Shown here: one piece after another, positions 1 to 6,230 of the stretch | Layout of the letters: the number at the start of each line of letters is the position of its first letter | How positions within the stretch are numbered: the first letter of the stretch is position 1 | Source: Xanthobacteraceae bacterium | GTDB lineage: Bacteria; Pseudomonadota; Alphaproteobacteria; Rhizobiales; Xanthobacteraceae | Assembly (NCBI GenBank): GCA_030037185.1 | Contig: JASHRR010000685.1 | Coordinates: forward strand, 1 to 9,105 | Length of the DNA stretch: 9,105 nucleotides | Direction of reading: 5' to 3' | Program-made: the position numbers and the translations under genes | The notes under the pieces: model-generated | The model's database searches: none | The model's input: the letters and a program-made list of their open reading frames with translations, nothing else | What the model was told of the DNA's origin: nothing

Positions 1-161
1 TCACTGCCGGCGTTGCGGTAGTTGCCGACCAGCTCTTTCCGCTTGGTATCAACAGAGATCACGGGCTCGCCGGTGGCCCTGGCCGCAAGCACCTGGGCAT
101 TGATGTACTCGAACTGGGCGTTGCGATCGGGATGGTTCGTGCCCTCATCGGCCTTCCGGTT
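1..161 (-). mobile_element. ISAzo13-family transposase, internal fragment (minus strand, runs off left edge)
   Basis: Read on the minus strand from 161 leftward, the frame encodes NRKADEGTNHPDRNAQFEYI, then, a little further on, PVISVDTKRKELVGNYRNAG. These two blocks match what I know of the central region of ISAzo13-family DDE transposases (typical forms HPDRNAQF and PVISVDTKKKELVG). The N-terminal part of the protein is missing at the right end, and the frame is still open at the window edge, so more of it may lie to the left. It is a fragment of a transposition enzyme and not functional as seen. The neighbouring fragment of the same family at 163-318 has the opposite orientation. Identification is from motif memory, not a search. 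Confidence 0.75.
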
Positions 162-162
162 T

Positions 163-318
163 ACCAAGACCGGACTCACAGTCGAGGCTGTCCTCGACAC
201 TACGGTCTACGAGAAGGGCATCAAGATTGCCAACGCCGAGATGAAACGCCTCAACATCCGCGGTGATGCGTTCCATCCGGAATGGAATTATATCATCATA
301 CCACGATCGAAATCGTAG
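163..318 (+). mobile_element. ISAzo13-family transposase, C-terminal fragment
   Basis: The frame encodes TKTGLTVEAVLDTTVYEKGI, continues through an AEMKRLNI segment, and ends with FHPEWNYIIIPRSKS and a stop. This is the usual C-terminus of ISAzo13-family transposases (TKTGLTV, then a YxKGIK block, then EWNY near the end). About 51 codons survive. Upstream of 163 the sequence switches abruptly to the inverted central fragment, so the catalytic middle is not contiguous. The kinase remnant begins within about 20 bases of the stop, which suggests that the element's right end lies between 319 and about 335. No terminal inverted repeat could be demonstrated. Confidence 0.75.
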
Positions 319-332
319 CAGTTATTTTTGCG

Positions 333-786
333 GGTGTCCTTGGTGTCGTGCACGCAATCGCCCAGCATACCGTGGTCGGCGACCCTGAAAAGCTTTCGTC
401 GAGCGTTTCACTGGGCGTATCCAGGCGCTTGCGGGCAAATCACCGCGCATGGCCCGAAGGTACGTCTGAGCGCCGCCGCCGCTCAAGCAATTGGCCTCGC
501 TCTGCACGAGCTTGCAACCAACGCCGGGAAATACGGCGCGCTGTCGCTGGACGCCCGTCGTGTCGATGTGACTTGGCAGCTTGACAGTGACATTTTTGGC
601 ATTAGCTGGACTGAGCGCGATGGGCCACCCGTGTCACCGCCGGCGCGGAGAGGCTTCGGCAGCATGGTGGTCGATTCGGCGGCGAAGCTTGGCGTCGGGG
701 GTGAGGTCCAGTTTGACTATGCTCCCTCGGGCGTGCAGTGGCGCTTGACCTGCCCGCGGAGAAACGCGCTTGAGCCGCGAACATGA
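333..786 (+). pseudogene. HWE-family sensor histidine kinase, broken C-terminal part
   Basis: This is the remnant of a membrane or soluble two-component sensor kinase; only the dimerisation tail and ATP-binding domain remain. Three frames must be stitched together: 333-392 (GVLGVVHAIAQHTVVGDPEK), 395-433 (FVERFTGRIQALA) and about 439-786 (ITAHGPKVRLSAAAAQAIG, then LALHELATNAGKYGALS, then WTERDGPPVSPPARRGFGS). HELATNAGKYGALS is the N-box typical of HWE kinases, and GFGS is the glycine-rich ATP-lid region. The phosphoacceptor His segment (HRVKN-like) is absent, apparently cut off by the transposase fragment ending at 318. An extra CT at 393-394 and an extra G near 434 break the frame. About 30 residues between QALA and ITAHGPK are deleted. 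It cannot make a working kinase. Confidence 0.85.
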
Positions 787-937
787 AGTCACGAACGGTG
801 TATAGGGTGTCAGCGTCCACTGGCCCGCCAGGCTGATGTTCGACGTTGCGAGCCCCGCATATACATCCCTATGGCGTTTGGGTCGAGCGGCTACAGGTGT
901 CCATGTAAGGTCGATTGAGCAAGAGAGATCCCTCCCC

Positions 938-982
938 GCAAATCAGGACATGTTGGTTCGGAACGAGTGGCGAGGGGTCGAT
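938..982 (+). pseudogene. Isolated HWE-kinase segment (ANQDMLVRNEWRGVD)
   Basis: These 15 codons encode ANQDMLVRNEWRGVD, a hallmark of the HWE kinase dimerisation region (usual form QALAxNQDLLVxNxWxGV). It is exactly the segment missing from the broken kinase at 333-786, and both places share the bases GCAAATCA at the junction. Flanking sequence on either side does not continue a kinase in any frame I could recognise. It may be a displaced piece of the same gene or the last trace of a second paralogue. It lies inside a 102-codon open frame (836-1144) that otherwise looks meaningless. Confidence 0.55.
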
Positions 983-1688
983 ACACTGTGCCCATCCAAT
1001 CGGCGAGTATTTTCAAGGCGGCACATCGGCGTCTACTCATGCAGGCACGCCGTATGCATTTTCATATTTGTCGTCGAGCTTCTACGCCTTGACCAGCCGG
1101 GGCGTCTTCATCCTTGGCGCAGAGACCCGCCGAATTCAGATTGATAACCGTGTCTCCCGGCCGCTACGGAACAGGCAGCCGAGTAGGATCGAAAGGTCCC
1201 CTTGCATATTGAATCCGACCGTGCCAGCGCTCATTACATTGCCCCGACAGCTCATCGGCCAGTTCGGTGATGGGAGTCCGTCTGAACGGCGACTACGCGT
1301 TCCGCGCAGTAGTGTGCGGTGCGCCCGTCATCTGCGAAAACGGCCAACGTCGGCGTGTCGAGGCCTTTCCTTGTGGCATCTGTTCCGCCACGCCCAGCAG
1401 GAACACGAGCGGCACGAAAATCTGGATGCGCGATGACATCACGGGCGACCCCGAGCGCCTGATTCAGTTCGTAAAGCGGTGTGCCCTTGAATTCGGATCG
1501 CGGGCCCGCTGGGGCCTACGCCACCTGTTCCTGCCCGAACCTCGAAGGCTTCGGTGGCGGTGCGCATGTGCTCGATCTCGCAACTGGCGAGACCGTGGGG
1601 TGGACTTATAGCGACGGCTGGCTCGCCGACGTCCTGGCCGGAAACGATCCCGCCGGCTGAAATCAGATGGAGGCCGCCTTCAGCGACA
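983..1688. other. About 700 bases with no identifiable gene
   Basis: No frame here gives a recognisable family. Several short stretches look protein-like. On the plus strand, 1511-1660 encodes CSCPNLEGFGGGAHVLD and later TVGWTYSDGWLADVLAG before a stop, but stops lie upstream of it at 1460-1462 and 1472-1474 and there is no clear start. On the minus strand, around 1310-1435, overlapping frames include SRIQIFVPLVFLLGVAEQMP. These are probably debris of former genes. No tRNA, array or long repeat was seen. Confidence 0.5.
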
Positions 1689-2273
1689 CTACGCGGAGCC
1701 TCCGGGAGTGATCGTCATAAGGCCGTGCAGGTCGGAACACGCCTTCAAGTACCCACACAGGTTCATCACGATGTAGCCGGGTAACACCTCCTCCCGGCGA
1801 CTGCCGTCCGCATATGCACAGGCCACGCGACATCTATTGCCCTGATCTGTCACCCTCAACGACGTAACGCGATGCGCCTGCTTCGCTATCTCATACTCGC
1901 CTTCCACCAGGCTCGGTTTTTCGCTGGCCATGGTGCGAACAGGGTGCCGCGTTGGCAGTCGGGCGACGAAGCCGGGCTCGTCCGCCTCGCGCTGCATATC
2001 CGAGCCATAATAGCGTGTGCCGCTGAAGTACTCGACGCACTGATAAAGCACCCGGAACCATCGCTCCTCGAAGAAGGATAGGCGGAACGTCCCGTTGTGC
2101 ATCGCATACTTGATGCACACGCCGTCAAGTGATCCTGGTTCGCCAGCGAAGGCGATAATGAAACTGGTCGCGGTATCGGCTTTGCTGCCTATACCGCCTT
2201 TCTTCAAACCCATCCCGCACCACCAGTCTGAGAGAAAACGAAGCACCGTGGGCAGTGGGAGCGTCTTCGACAC
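1689..2273 (-). CDS. Hypothetical protein, possibly 5'-truncated
   Basis: This is an open frame of 194 codons on the minus strand, not recognised as any family. The protein looks genuine: mixed composition, aromatic-rich patches (FFEERWFRVLYQCVEYFSGT, then RYYGSD) and no low-complexity runs. It has no signal peptide or clear membrane segment, so it is probably cytosolic. The first possible start is a GTG at 2273 that lies inside the direct repeat at 2266-2294, with GGAG abutting it too closely to act as a normal ribosome site; an ATG at 2213 (codon 21) is the next option. The gene may therefore have lost its original start when the repeat or its parent element arrived. It is the only sizeable minus-strand gene here and has no functional neighbours. 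Coding status is likely but unproven. Confidence 0.45.
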   Translation of the reverse strand: MSKTLPLPTVLRFLSDWWCGMGLKKGGIGSKADTATSFIIAFAGEPGSLDGVCIKYAMHNGTFRLSFFEERWFRVLYQCVEYFSGTRYYGSDMQREADEPGFVARLPTRHPVRTMASEKPSLVEGEYEIAKQAHRVTSLRVTDQGNRCRVACAYADGSRREEVLPGYIVMNLCGYLKACSDLHGLMTITPGGSA

Positions 2274-2294
2274 TCCGTTTTCTTGCGTTCAAAA
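2266..2294 (+). repeat. Direct repeat, copy 1 (left of trbI fragment)
   Basis: The sequence begins TTCGACACTCCGTTTTCTTG and continues through CGTTCAAAA. It matches copy 2 at 2852-2878 except for one extra base and about two substitutions. The trbI-like frame starts immediately to its right, so this may mark the edge of an element. Confidence 0.6.
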
Positions 2295-2302
2295 CGTTGA
2301 GA

Positions 2303-2580
2303 TCCGGAGATCAGTTCACGGCGCCCCGCGCCGCCCAAGGGCTGGATGGACTGCCTGTGCCGCCACTGGCGATCAACGCTCCAGCGGCGCAGCCCGGCAT
2401 CAGCCCGGAAGAGGAGCGTCGCCAGCAGGAGTTGGAGGCCGCGAAGACCGCGCGTCTGTTTGCATCCACCGTGACGCGGAGCGCAAACAATCAATCCGCC
2501 GCCCCGACCACATCGACATCGGCAACCCCTGACGTCACGAATCTTGGGCTCGCGCCGGCACCCATGCCTCCGATACAAAG
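2303..2580 (+). pseudogene. trbI: trbI-like conjugal transfer protein, internal fragment
   Basis: The frame encodes LDGLPVPPLAINAPAAQPG, then SPEEERRQQELEAAKTARLF, then a Ser/Thr/Ala/Pro-rich stretch ending near LAPAPMPP. This resembles the periplasmic linker of TrbI, the VirB10-like protein that spans the envelope in Trb-type type IV secretion: a proline-rich segment, then QELxAAxxxRLFA, then a low-complexity tail. The N-terminal membrane helix and the conserved C-terminal beta-barrel domain are both absent; after about 2580 the frame continues in unrelated sequence. No other trb gene is visible. The fragment suggests that a conjugative element or plasmid once integrated here. The call rests on one region of low complexity, so confidence is moderate. 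Confidence 0.55.
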
Positions 2581-2826
2581 TCGGTTGAAGCTGTTCGCGT
2601 CTGCGCTCGACGATCTCCGTCGAACCGCACGGGCACATATTCGCCCATGCTTTCTTCATGGCGGAATAGAAGCTGGCGGGCGTGTGTCCGTTAATCTTGC
2701 GCATAATTGGACCGTCCACATCTCGGTCGTTCGGGAGACTCGCGTTCCGGAATCATCTCCAACATAACGCCTACATTGGTCTTGGTGTGGCAGGCGATTT
2801 TGTAGCTTTGGTGTTTGGAAAGCATT

Positions 2827-2841
2827 TTCGCAGAATGCGAA
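2827..2841. repeat. Perfect 15-base palindrome with 3-base centre
   Basis: TTCGCA, a three-base centre GAA, then TGCGAA. It lies 10 bases left of repeat copy 2. The arms would suit a dimeric DNA-binding protein or an element end. No function is shown. Confidence 0.5.
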
Positions 2842-2851
2842 TAGGTTGATT

Positions 2852-2878
2852 TTCGACACTCCGCTTCTTGCCTTCAAA
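2852..2878 (+). repeat. Direct repeat, copy 2
   Basis: The sequence begins TTCGACACTCCGCTTCTTGC and continues CTTCAAA. It repeats 2266-2294 in the same orientation 586 bases downstream. Together the two copies bracket the trbI fragment, like ends left by related mobile elements or like recombination partners. Confidence 0.6.
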
Positions 2879-3053
2879 TCCAAAATGCACACGGAAAACT
2901 GTCGTTTTCGTTGGCTTTTGCACGCCGCGGCACACCCTTTCGAGTTTGAAGGTGAGAACCGGAGTTTGGCGCCGACCAAGGTCAAATATCCCTTTCGCCA
3001 GATCATCGAGCAGTTTCGATGGTCGCCCGAAGCTGAAGAAAGGATCGTTTCCG

Positions 3054-3503
3054 ATGAGCAAAGCAGAAGACAACAAAGCCATCGTCGTGCGCTGGTTCAC
3101 CGAATTCTGGGGCAAGGACGTCAATCTGGCGGTTATCGACGAGATCGCGGCGCCCGACATGCTCCTGCAGTATTCCCTGCACGAACCGCGCCGGGGCCGC
3201 GAAGACATCAAGGCGTTCATGACCGACTTCCGAGCTGCGTTCCCCGACCTCAACTTCTGGGGTACTGCTGACCTGATCGCCGAGGGCGACTATGTGGTTG
3301 GCCAGTGGGAAGGGGGCGGCACGCACACGGGTCCGGCCTTCGACGACTTCCTGATCGGCGGCCTGCCAGCGGCAACCGGACGCAAGATGCGCTTCACCGG
3401 CAAGACCGTCCTGAAGGTCGTCAACGGCCTGATCGTGGAAGAAAACGGCCTCGACGACGGCCTGACCGCGATGATGCAACTCGGGCTGATCCAGAAGGCC
3501 TGA
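3054..3503 (+). CDS. SnoaL-like polyketide cyclase / ester cyclase family protein
   Basis: The 149-residue product has the size and features of the SnoaL-like branch of the NTF2-fold superfamily: an opening helix region (NKAIVVRWFTEFWGKDVN), then HEPRRGREDIKAFMTDFRAA, FPDLNF, VVGQWEGGGTHTG at about 82-94, GLPATGR-type residues at 103-110, and a closing LTAMMQLGLIQK. Members are small cytosolic dimers with a cone-shaped pocket; many have no known substrate, so the true reaction is not assigned. The ATG at 3054 was chosen because AGAAAGGA lies about 10 bases upstream and the family's N-terminus begins here; the open frame runs further upstream to 2868, but that part reads through the repeat-rich gap. 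The gene appears to be a single transcription unit, since a strong terminator follows. Frame and length are intact. Confidence 0.9.
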   Translation: MSKAEDNKAIVVRWFTEFWGKDVNLAVIDEIAAPDMLLQYSLHEPRRGREDIKAFMTDFRAAFPDLNFWGTADLIAEGDYVVGQWEGGGTHTGPAFDDFLIGGLPAATGRKMRFTGKTVLKVVNGLIVEENGLDDGLTAMMQLGLIQKA

Positions 3504-3556
3504 TTGAAACCGCATAGCGTGCGCTCATTCGGGCGACGTATCTCCGCCAGGAGAAT

Positions 3557-3594
3557 TGAGGCCCGCACCGTGTGCTGGCCTCATTTGCTTTTCT
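3557..3594 (+). terminator. Rho-independent terminator after the SnoaL-like gene
   Basis: Arms TGAGGCC (3557-3563) and GGCCTCA (3577-3583) pair, with a second inner stem GCAC/GTGC around a CGT loop and one mismatch between the stems. TTTGCTTTTC follows directly. It lies 54 bases past the stop codon. Confidence 0.85.
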
Positions 3595-3596
3595 GG

Positions 3597-3645
3597 CGCA
3601 AAGTAAACGAAACAAATTGTTAAATTAAAAGCAGGATTCGGAGCG
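3597..3645 (+). promoter_or_regulatory. AT-rich putative promoter region
   Basis: Between the terminator and the nucleotidyltransferase gene lies a markedly AT-rich stretch (AACGAAACAAATTGTTAAAT, followed by TAAAAG) in otherwise GC-rich DNA. It is the obvious place for the promoter of the 3713-4916 pair. No convincing spaced -35/-10 match was found. Confidence 0.3.
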
Positions 3646-3712
3646 TTGGAGAGCAGGTTAGGCGGTAGTTTTTCCTCATCGAATTTCAATGGTGAGAAAA
3701 GGAGCTTCCGCT

Positions 3713-4186
3713 ATGATCCGCATCGGCTATGCCCCCGGCGCTTATGACCTCTTTCACATCGGCCACCTCAACCTTCTGAGGCGCGCCAAAGAGCATTGCG
3801 AGTTCCTGATCGCCGGCGTCGTGGGAGATGAGGTGCTGATCAAGCACAAGGGCGTGACCCCGGTGATCCCACTCGCCGAGCGGCTGGAGATCGTCCGCGA
3901 CATCCGCTTCGTCGACGCCGTACACGCGGCCATGACGAACGACAAGGTCGAGATCTGGAATGATCTGCGGTTCAACGTGCTCTTCAAGGGCGAGGATTGG
4001 CGGGGCACCGAGAAGGGCGACAAGCTGGAGCGCGACTTTGGCGCGCTCGGCGTTGAGGTCGTCTACTTCCCATATACCTTGTCGACATCGAGCAGGGCAC
4101 TCCGCAAGACCCTGGCGAACATCGATGTGCTGGCCGGGCGGGGATCGATCCCGATGACCCCGGTCGAGGTCGCGCACTCGGCCTAA
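3713..4186 (+). CDS. Adenylyltransferase/cytidylyltransferase family protein (glycerol-3-phosphate cytidylyltransferase-like)
   Basis: The 157-residue protein belongs to the HxGH nucleotidyltransferase superfamily, which transfers CMP or AMP from the triphosphate to a phosphorylated small molecule. Visible landmarks are [18 protein letters not shown] with the signature H15-I-G-H18, [10 protein letters not shown] at 31-40, the [14 protein letters not shown] block at 57-70, [12 protein letters not shown] at 88-99 and the closing nucleotide loop STSSRALRK at 124-132 (ISTTxLR-type in relatives). The closest known pattern is TagD-like, making CDP-glycerol, but no wall- or capsule-polymer gene is nearby, so the substrate is open. 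The ATG at 3713 is preferred over the one at 3689 because GGAG at 3701-3704 is 8 bases upstream and the family begins MxRIGY. It probably shares a transcript with the membrane-protein gene 34 bases downstream. It is intact. Confidence 0.88.
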   Translation: MIRIGYAPGAYDLFHIGHLNLLRRAKEHCEFLIAGVVGDEVLIKHKGVTPVIPLAERLEIVRDIRFVDAVHAAMTNDKVEIWNDLRFNVLFKGEDWRGTEKGDKLERDFGALGVEVVYFPYTLSTSSRALRKTLANIDVLAGRGSIPMTPVEVAHSA

Positions 4187-4220
4187 TCTAAGAACAGCGT
4201 CGAATAGAGAGGATTCTACT

Positions 4221-4916
4221 ATGCCAAATCATGAAGAAGGCACGCGCGCACCAATCGGAAATGACGAGCTGTCGAATTCGCTTCCCGAGCCTCGCCGCCT
4301 CGAAGTGTTCAGCGATGCAGCATTCTCGATCATCATCACTCTGCTGGTTTTGGAGGTCCATCGGCCGAACGCGCCGGCTGGGCAATTGGGTCGTGAGCTG
4401 CTCAATGCCTGGTCTTCGTATCTCGCCTACGCGATGGCGTTCATCTATGTCGGCGTGATCTGGCTTAACCATCACTATCTGTTCGAGCGCATGTCCAAGG
4501 TCGATTTCACGACGAACTGGATCAACCTCGGCATCATCGGCACGGCTGCGCTGATTCCATTCCCGACAGGGGTTCTCGCGGACGCTTTCCGGGCTGGCCA
4601 CGTCGCGGATCAGCGCGCGGCAGTCCTTCTCTACGCCGTGATTGCGAGCCTGATGTCGGCTGCGTGGTTGCCCGCGTTCTTGCACTGCTACGGCCGCCCC
4701 GAGCTTGCCAAGCCGCACCTCTCCAAGGCGTTGTTGGCGCAGGAGGTCTTTCGTCCGATCATCGGGATCGCGCTCTACAAGGTCGCCGCCTGCGTGGGCT
4801 GGTTTTACAATCCGACAGCTGCCGTCTGCATCTTCGTGTTCATCGTCAGCTACTACGCCTGGACGAGCCAGGGGCTCCAATCCGGCGAGCGTGAGCCTCG
4901 CGTGAGCCTTCGCTGA
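4221..4916 (+). CDS. TMEM175/DUF1211 family membrane protein, putative potassium channel
   Basis: This 231-residue integral membrane protein has about six hydrophobic segments (roughly 33-46, 66-84, 100-119, 132-154, 178-195, 199-214). The N-terminal [20 protein letters not shown] carries the RxxxFSD signature (R26, F30-S31-D32) that defines the TMEM175 family; bacterial members form tetrameric potassium-permeable channels of low selectivity. The second helix contains the family's conserved WLNHHY stretch. Length matches bacterial single-repeat members. AGAGAGGA at 4205-4212 supports the ATG at 4221. The gene lies 34 bases after the nucleotidyltransferase on the same strand, so co-transcription is likely, although no functional link is known. 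A terminator-like hairpin follows. Channel function is inferred from the family and not shown for this branch. Confidence 0.88.
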   Translation: MPNHEEGTRAPIGNDELSNSLPEPRRLEVFSDAAFSIIITLLVLEVHRPNAPAGQLGRELLNAWSSYLAYAMAFIYVGVIWLNHHYLFERMSKVDFTTNWINLGIIGTAALIPFPTGVLADAFRAGHVADQRAAVLLYAVIASLMSAAWLPAFLHCYGRPELAKPHLSKALLAQEVFRPIIGIALYKVAACVGWFYNPTAAVCIFVFIVSYYAWTSQGLQSGEREPRVSLR

Positions 4917-4943
4917 CACGCTTGATTGCACCGTTATGTCCAC

Positions 4944-4967
4944 GGGGGCCAAAAGGCCCTTTCTTTC
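4944..4967 (+). terminator. Rho-independent terminator after the TMEM175 gene
   Basis: GGGCC (4946-4950), loop AAAA, GGCCC (4955-4959), followed by TTTCTTTC. The stem is short but fully GC and sits 30 bases after the stop. It separates this unit from the ada operon. Confidence 0.7.
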
Positions 4968-5053
4968 GTCCCAACGCGGTGCGGCCGCGAGCCAATGTCG
5001 GGAACCAGAAACCCCTCCGGCAGCCTTCGCAAGAACCGGCTGGAAGCTAGTTT

Positions 5054-5066
5054 GATTTGAGAGCAA
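5054..5066 (+). promoter_or_regulatory. Ada-box-like sequence upstream of ada
   Basis: GAT-TTGAGA-GCAA matches the E. coli Ada binding pattern AAT-N6-GCAA at all but one base and ends 66 bases before the ada start. In E. coli, methylated Ada binds this pattern at the ada promoter and activates its own operon. The pattern is short, so a chance match is possible; no clear -10 element was identified. Confidence 0.35.
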
Positions 5067-5132
5067 GGATCGGAGTGTGACCAGCACGGGTTGGAGGCAT
5101 GATTGAGTCACAACAAATCCGAGTAGAAGACA

Positions 5133-6230
5133 ATGACAACGAACATCCAGCCTGTACAAGCACTTCGCACCTCAACCCTTTCCGTGGCGGACGACCCGCG
5201 CTGGGCGCACATCGTCGCCCGCGACAAATCCGCCGACGGCCAGCTTTGGTACTCCGTCTCGACGACGGGCATCTATTGCCGGCCCTCGTGCCCGTCGCGG
5301 ACGGCGAATCCGAAGAACGTCACACTGCACGACACGATCGAAAGCGCGCGCGCGACGGGCTTCCGGCCCTGTAAGCGCTGCAATCCCGATGGCCCGTCGC
5401 TCGACACCGAGAAGGCGATGCTGGTCGCCAAGGCCTGCCGCATTATCGAGGAAAGCGAGGAAGAGCCTTCGCTAGAAGAGCTGGCGGCCGCTGTCGATCG
5501 CAGCCCAAGCTATTTCCACCGGATGTTCAAGGCGTCGACGGATTTGACCCCAAAGGCTTATGCAGCCGGCCATCGCGCGAAGAAGGTCCGAGAAGGTCTC
5601 GAAACCGGCACCAGCGTAACCGAGGCGATATACGACGCCGGCTTCAATTCGAGTGGCCGTTTCTACGAGAAGTCGACCGGTATGCTCGGCATGACGCCGA
5701 CGCAGTATCGGGCGGGCGGCGCCAATGAGGAAATCAAGTTCGCGGTCGGCCAGTCCTATCTCGGCGCGATCCTCGTTGCGTCAAGCACGAAGGGCGTCGC
5801 CTCGATTCTGCTCGGCGACGATCCGGACGAGTTGGTTCGCAATCTTCAGGACCGCTTCCCAAAGGCGCGCCTGATCGGCATGGACCGCGAATATGAGGCG
5901 CTGATCGCGCGCGTCTGTGGCTTCGTGGAGAATCCGAGCATCGGGCTCGATCTGCCGCTCGACGTCCGCGGCACGGCGTTCCAGCGCCGCGTCTGGCAAG
6001 CTCTGCAGGAGATCCCCGTCGGCGAGCGCGTGTCCTATTTGGAAATCGCCCGCCGGATCGGATCGCCGAGTGCGACACGGGCGGTTGCCGGCGCATGCGC
6101 CGCCAACAACCTCGCGGTTGCCATTCCTTGCCACCGCGTCGTGCGCAACGACGGCACGCTGTCGGGCTATGCCTGGGGTGTCGACCGCAAGCGCGCGCTG
6201 CTCGATCGCGAAGGGTTACAGAGCGCATGA
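5133..6230 (+). CDS. ada: Bifunctional regulator / O6-methylguanine-DNA methyltransferase Ada
   Basis: The 365-residue protein is a full-length Ada. The N-terminal domain (about 20-90) carries the zinc cysteines C49, C53 (GIYCRPSC), C80 and C83 (CKRC); C49 matches E. coli C38, which takes a methyl group from phosphotriesters and turns the protein into an activator. An AraC-type helix-turn-helix region spans about 95-195 (SLEELAAAVDRSPSYFHRMF; SVTEAIYDAGF). The C-terminal methyltransferase domain (about 200-362) has GTAFQRRVWQAL and the active-site IPCHRV with acceptor C333, matching E. coli C321. Each acceptor cysteine is used once, irreversibly. The ATG at 5133 is the first in frame after a stop at 5124-5126; the ribosome site (AGAAG) is weak. 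The stop overlaps the next start as ATGA, giving a translationally coupled operon. All key residues are present. Confidence 0.97.
   Translation: MTTNIQPVQALRTSTLSVADDPRWAHIVARDKSADGQLWYSVSTTGIYCRPSCPSRTANPKNVTLHDTIESARATGFRPCKRCNPDGPSLDTEKAMLVAKACRIIEESEEEPSLEELAAAVDRSPSYFHRMFKASTDLTPKAYAAGHRAKKVREGLETGTSVTEAIYDAGFNSSGRFYEKSTGMLGMTPTQYRAGGANEEIKFAVGQSYLGAILVASSTKGVASILLGDDPDELVRNLQDRFPKARLIGMDREYEALIARVCGFVENPSIGLDLPLDVRGTAFQRRVWQALQEIPVGERVSYLEIARRIGSPSATRAVAGACAANNLAVAIPCHRVVRNDGTLSGYAWGVDRKRALLDREGLQSA

Larger units (their letters stand above)
2581..3053. other. Gap of about 470 bases with repeats but no supported gene
   Basis: No coding region is convincing. A minus-strand frame near 2583-2719 (RKINGHTPASFYSAMKKAWA) looks protein-like but is short and unplaced. 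From about 2820 the sequence becomes richer in short inverted repeats: TTCGCA-GAA-TGCGAA at 2827-2841 and GAAAAC-TGTC-GTTTTC at 2894-2909. Copy 2 of the direct repeat is at 2852-2878. The stretch 2820-2960 may be a dispersed intergenic repeat. The promoter of the following gene should lie toward its right end, but no clear -35/-10 pair was found. Confidence 0.45.

Noticed and set aside
836..1144. 102-codon open frame as an intact gene
   Set aside because: Only 15 codons (938-982) match anything; the rest has no recognisable protein character or start signal.
2827..2841. XerC/XerD dif-like recombination site
   Set aside because: The arms are separated by 3 bases and are 6 bases long; a dif site needs two 11-base arms with a 6-8 base centre.
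2868..3053. In-frame N-terminal extension of the SnoaL-like protein
   Set aside because: It reads through the repeat-rich gap, lacks family similarity, and a good ribosome site precedes the ATG at 3054.
4188..5159. Long minus-strand open frame (323 codons)
   Set aside because: It is antisense to the TMEM175 gene, with Arg/Asp/His-rich composition typical of a shadow frame in GC-rich DNA.
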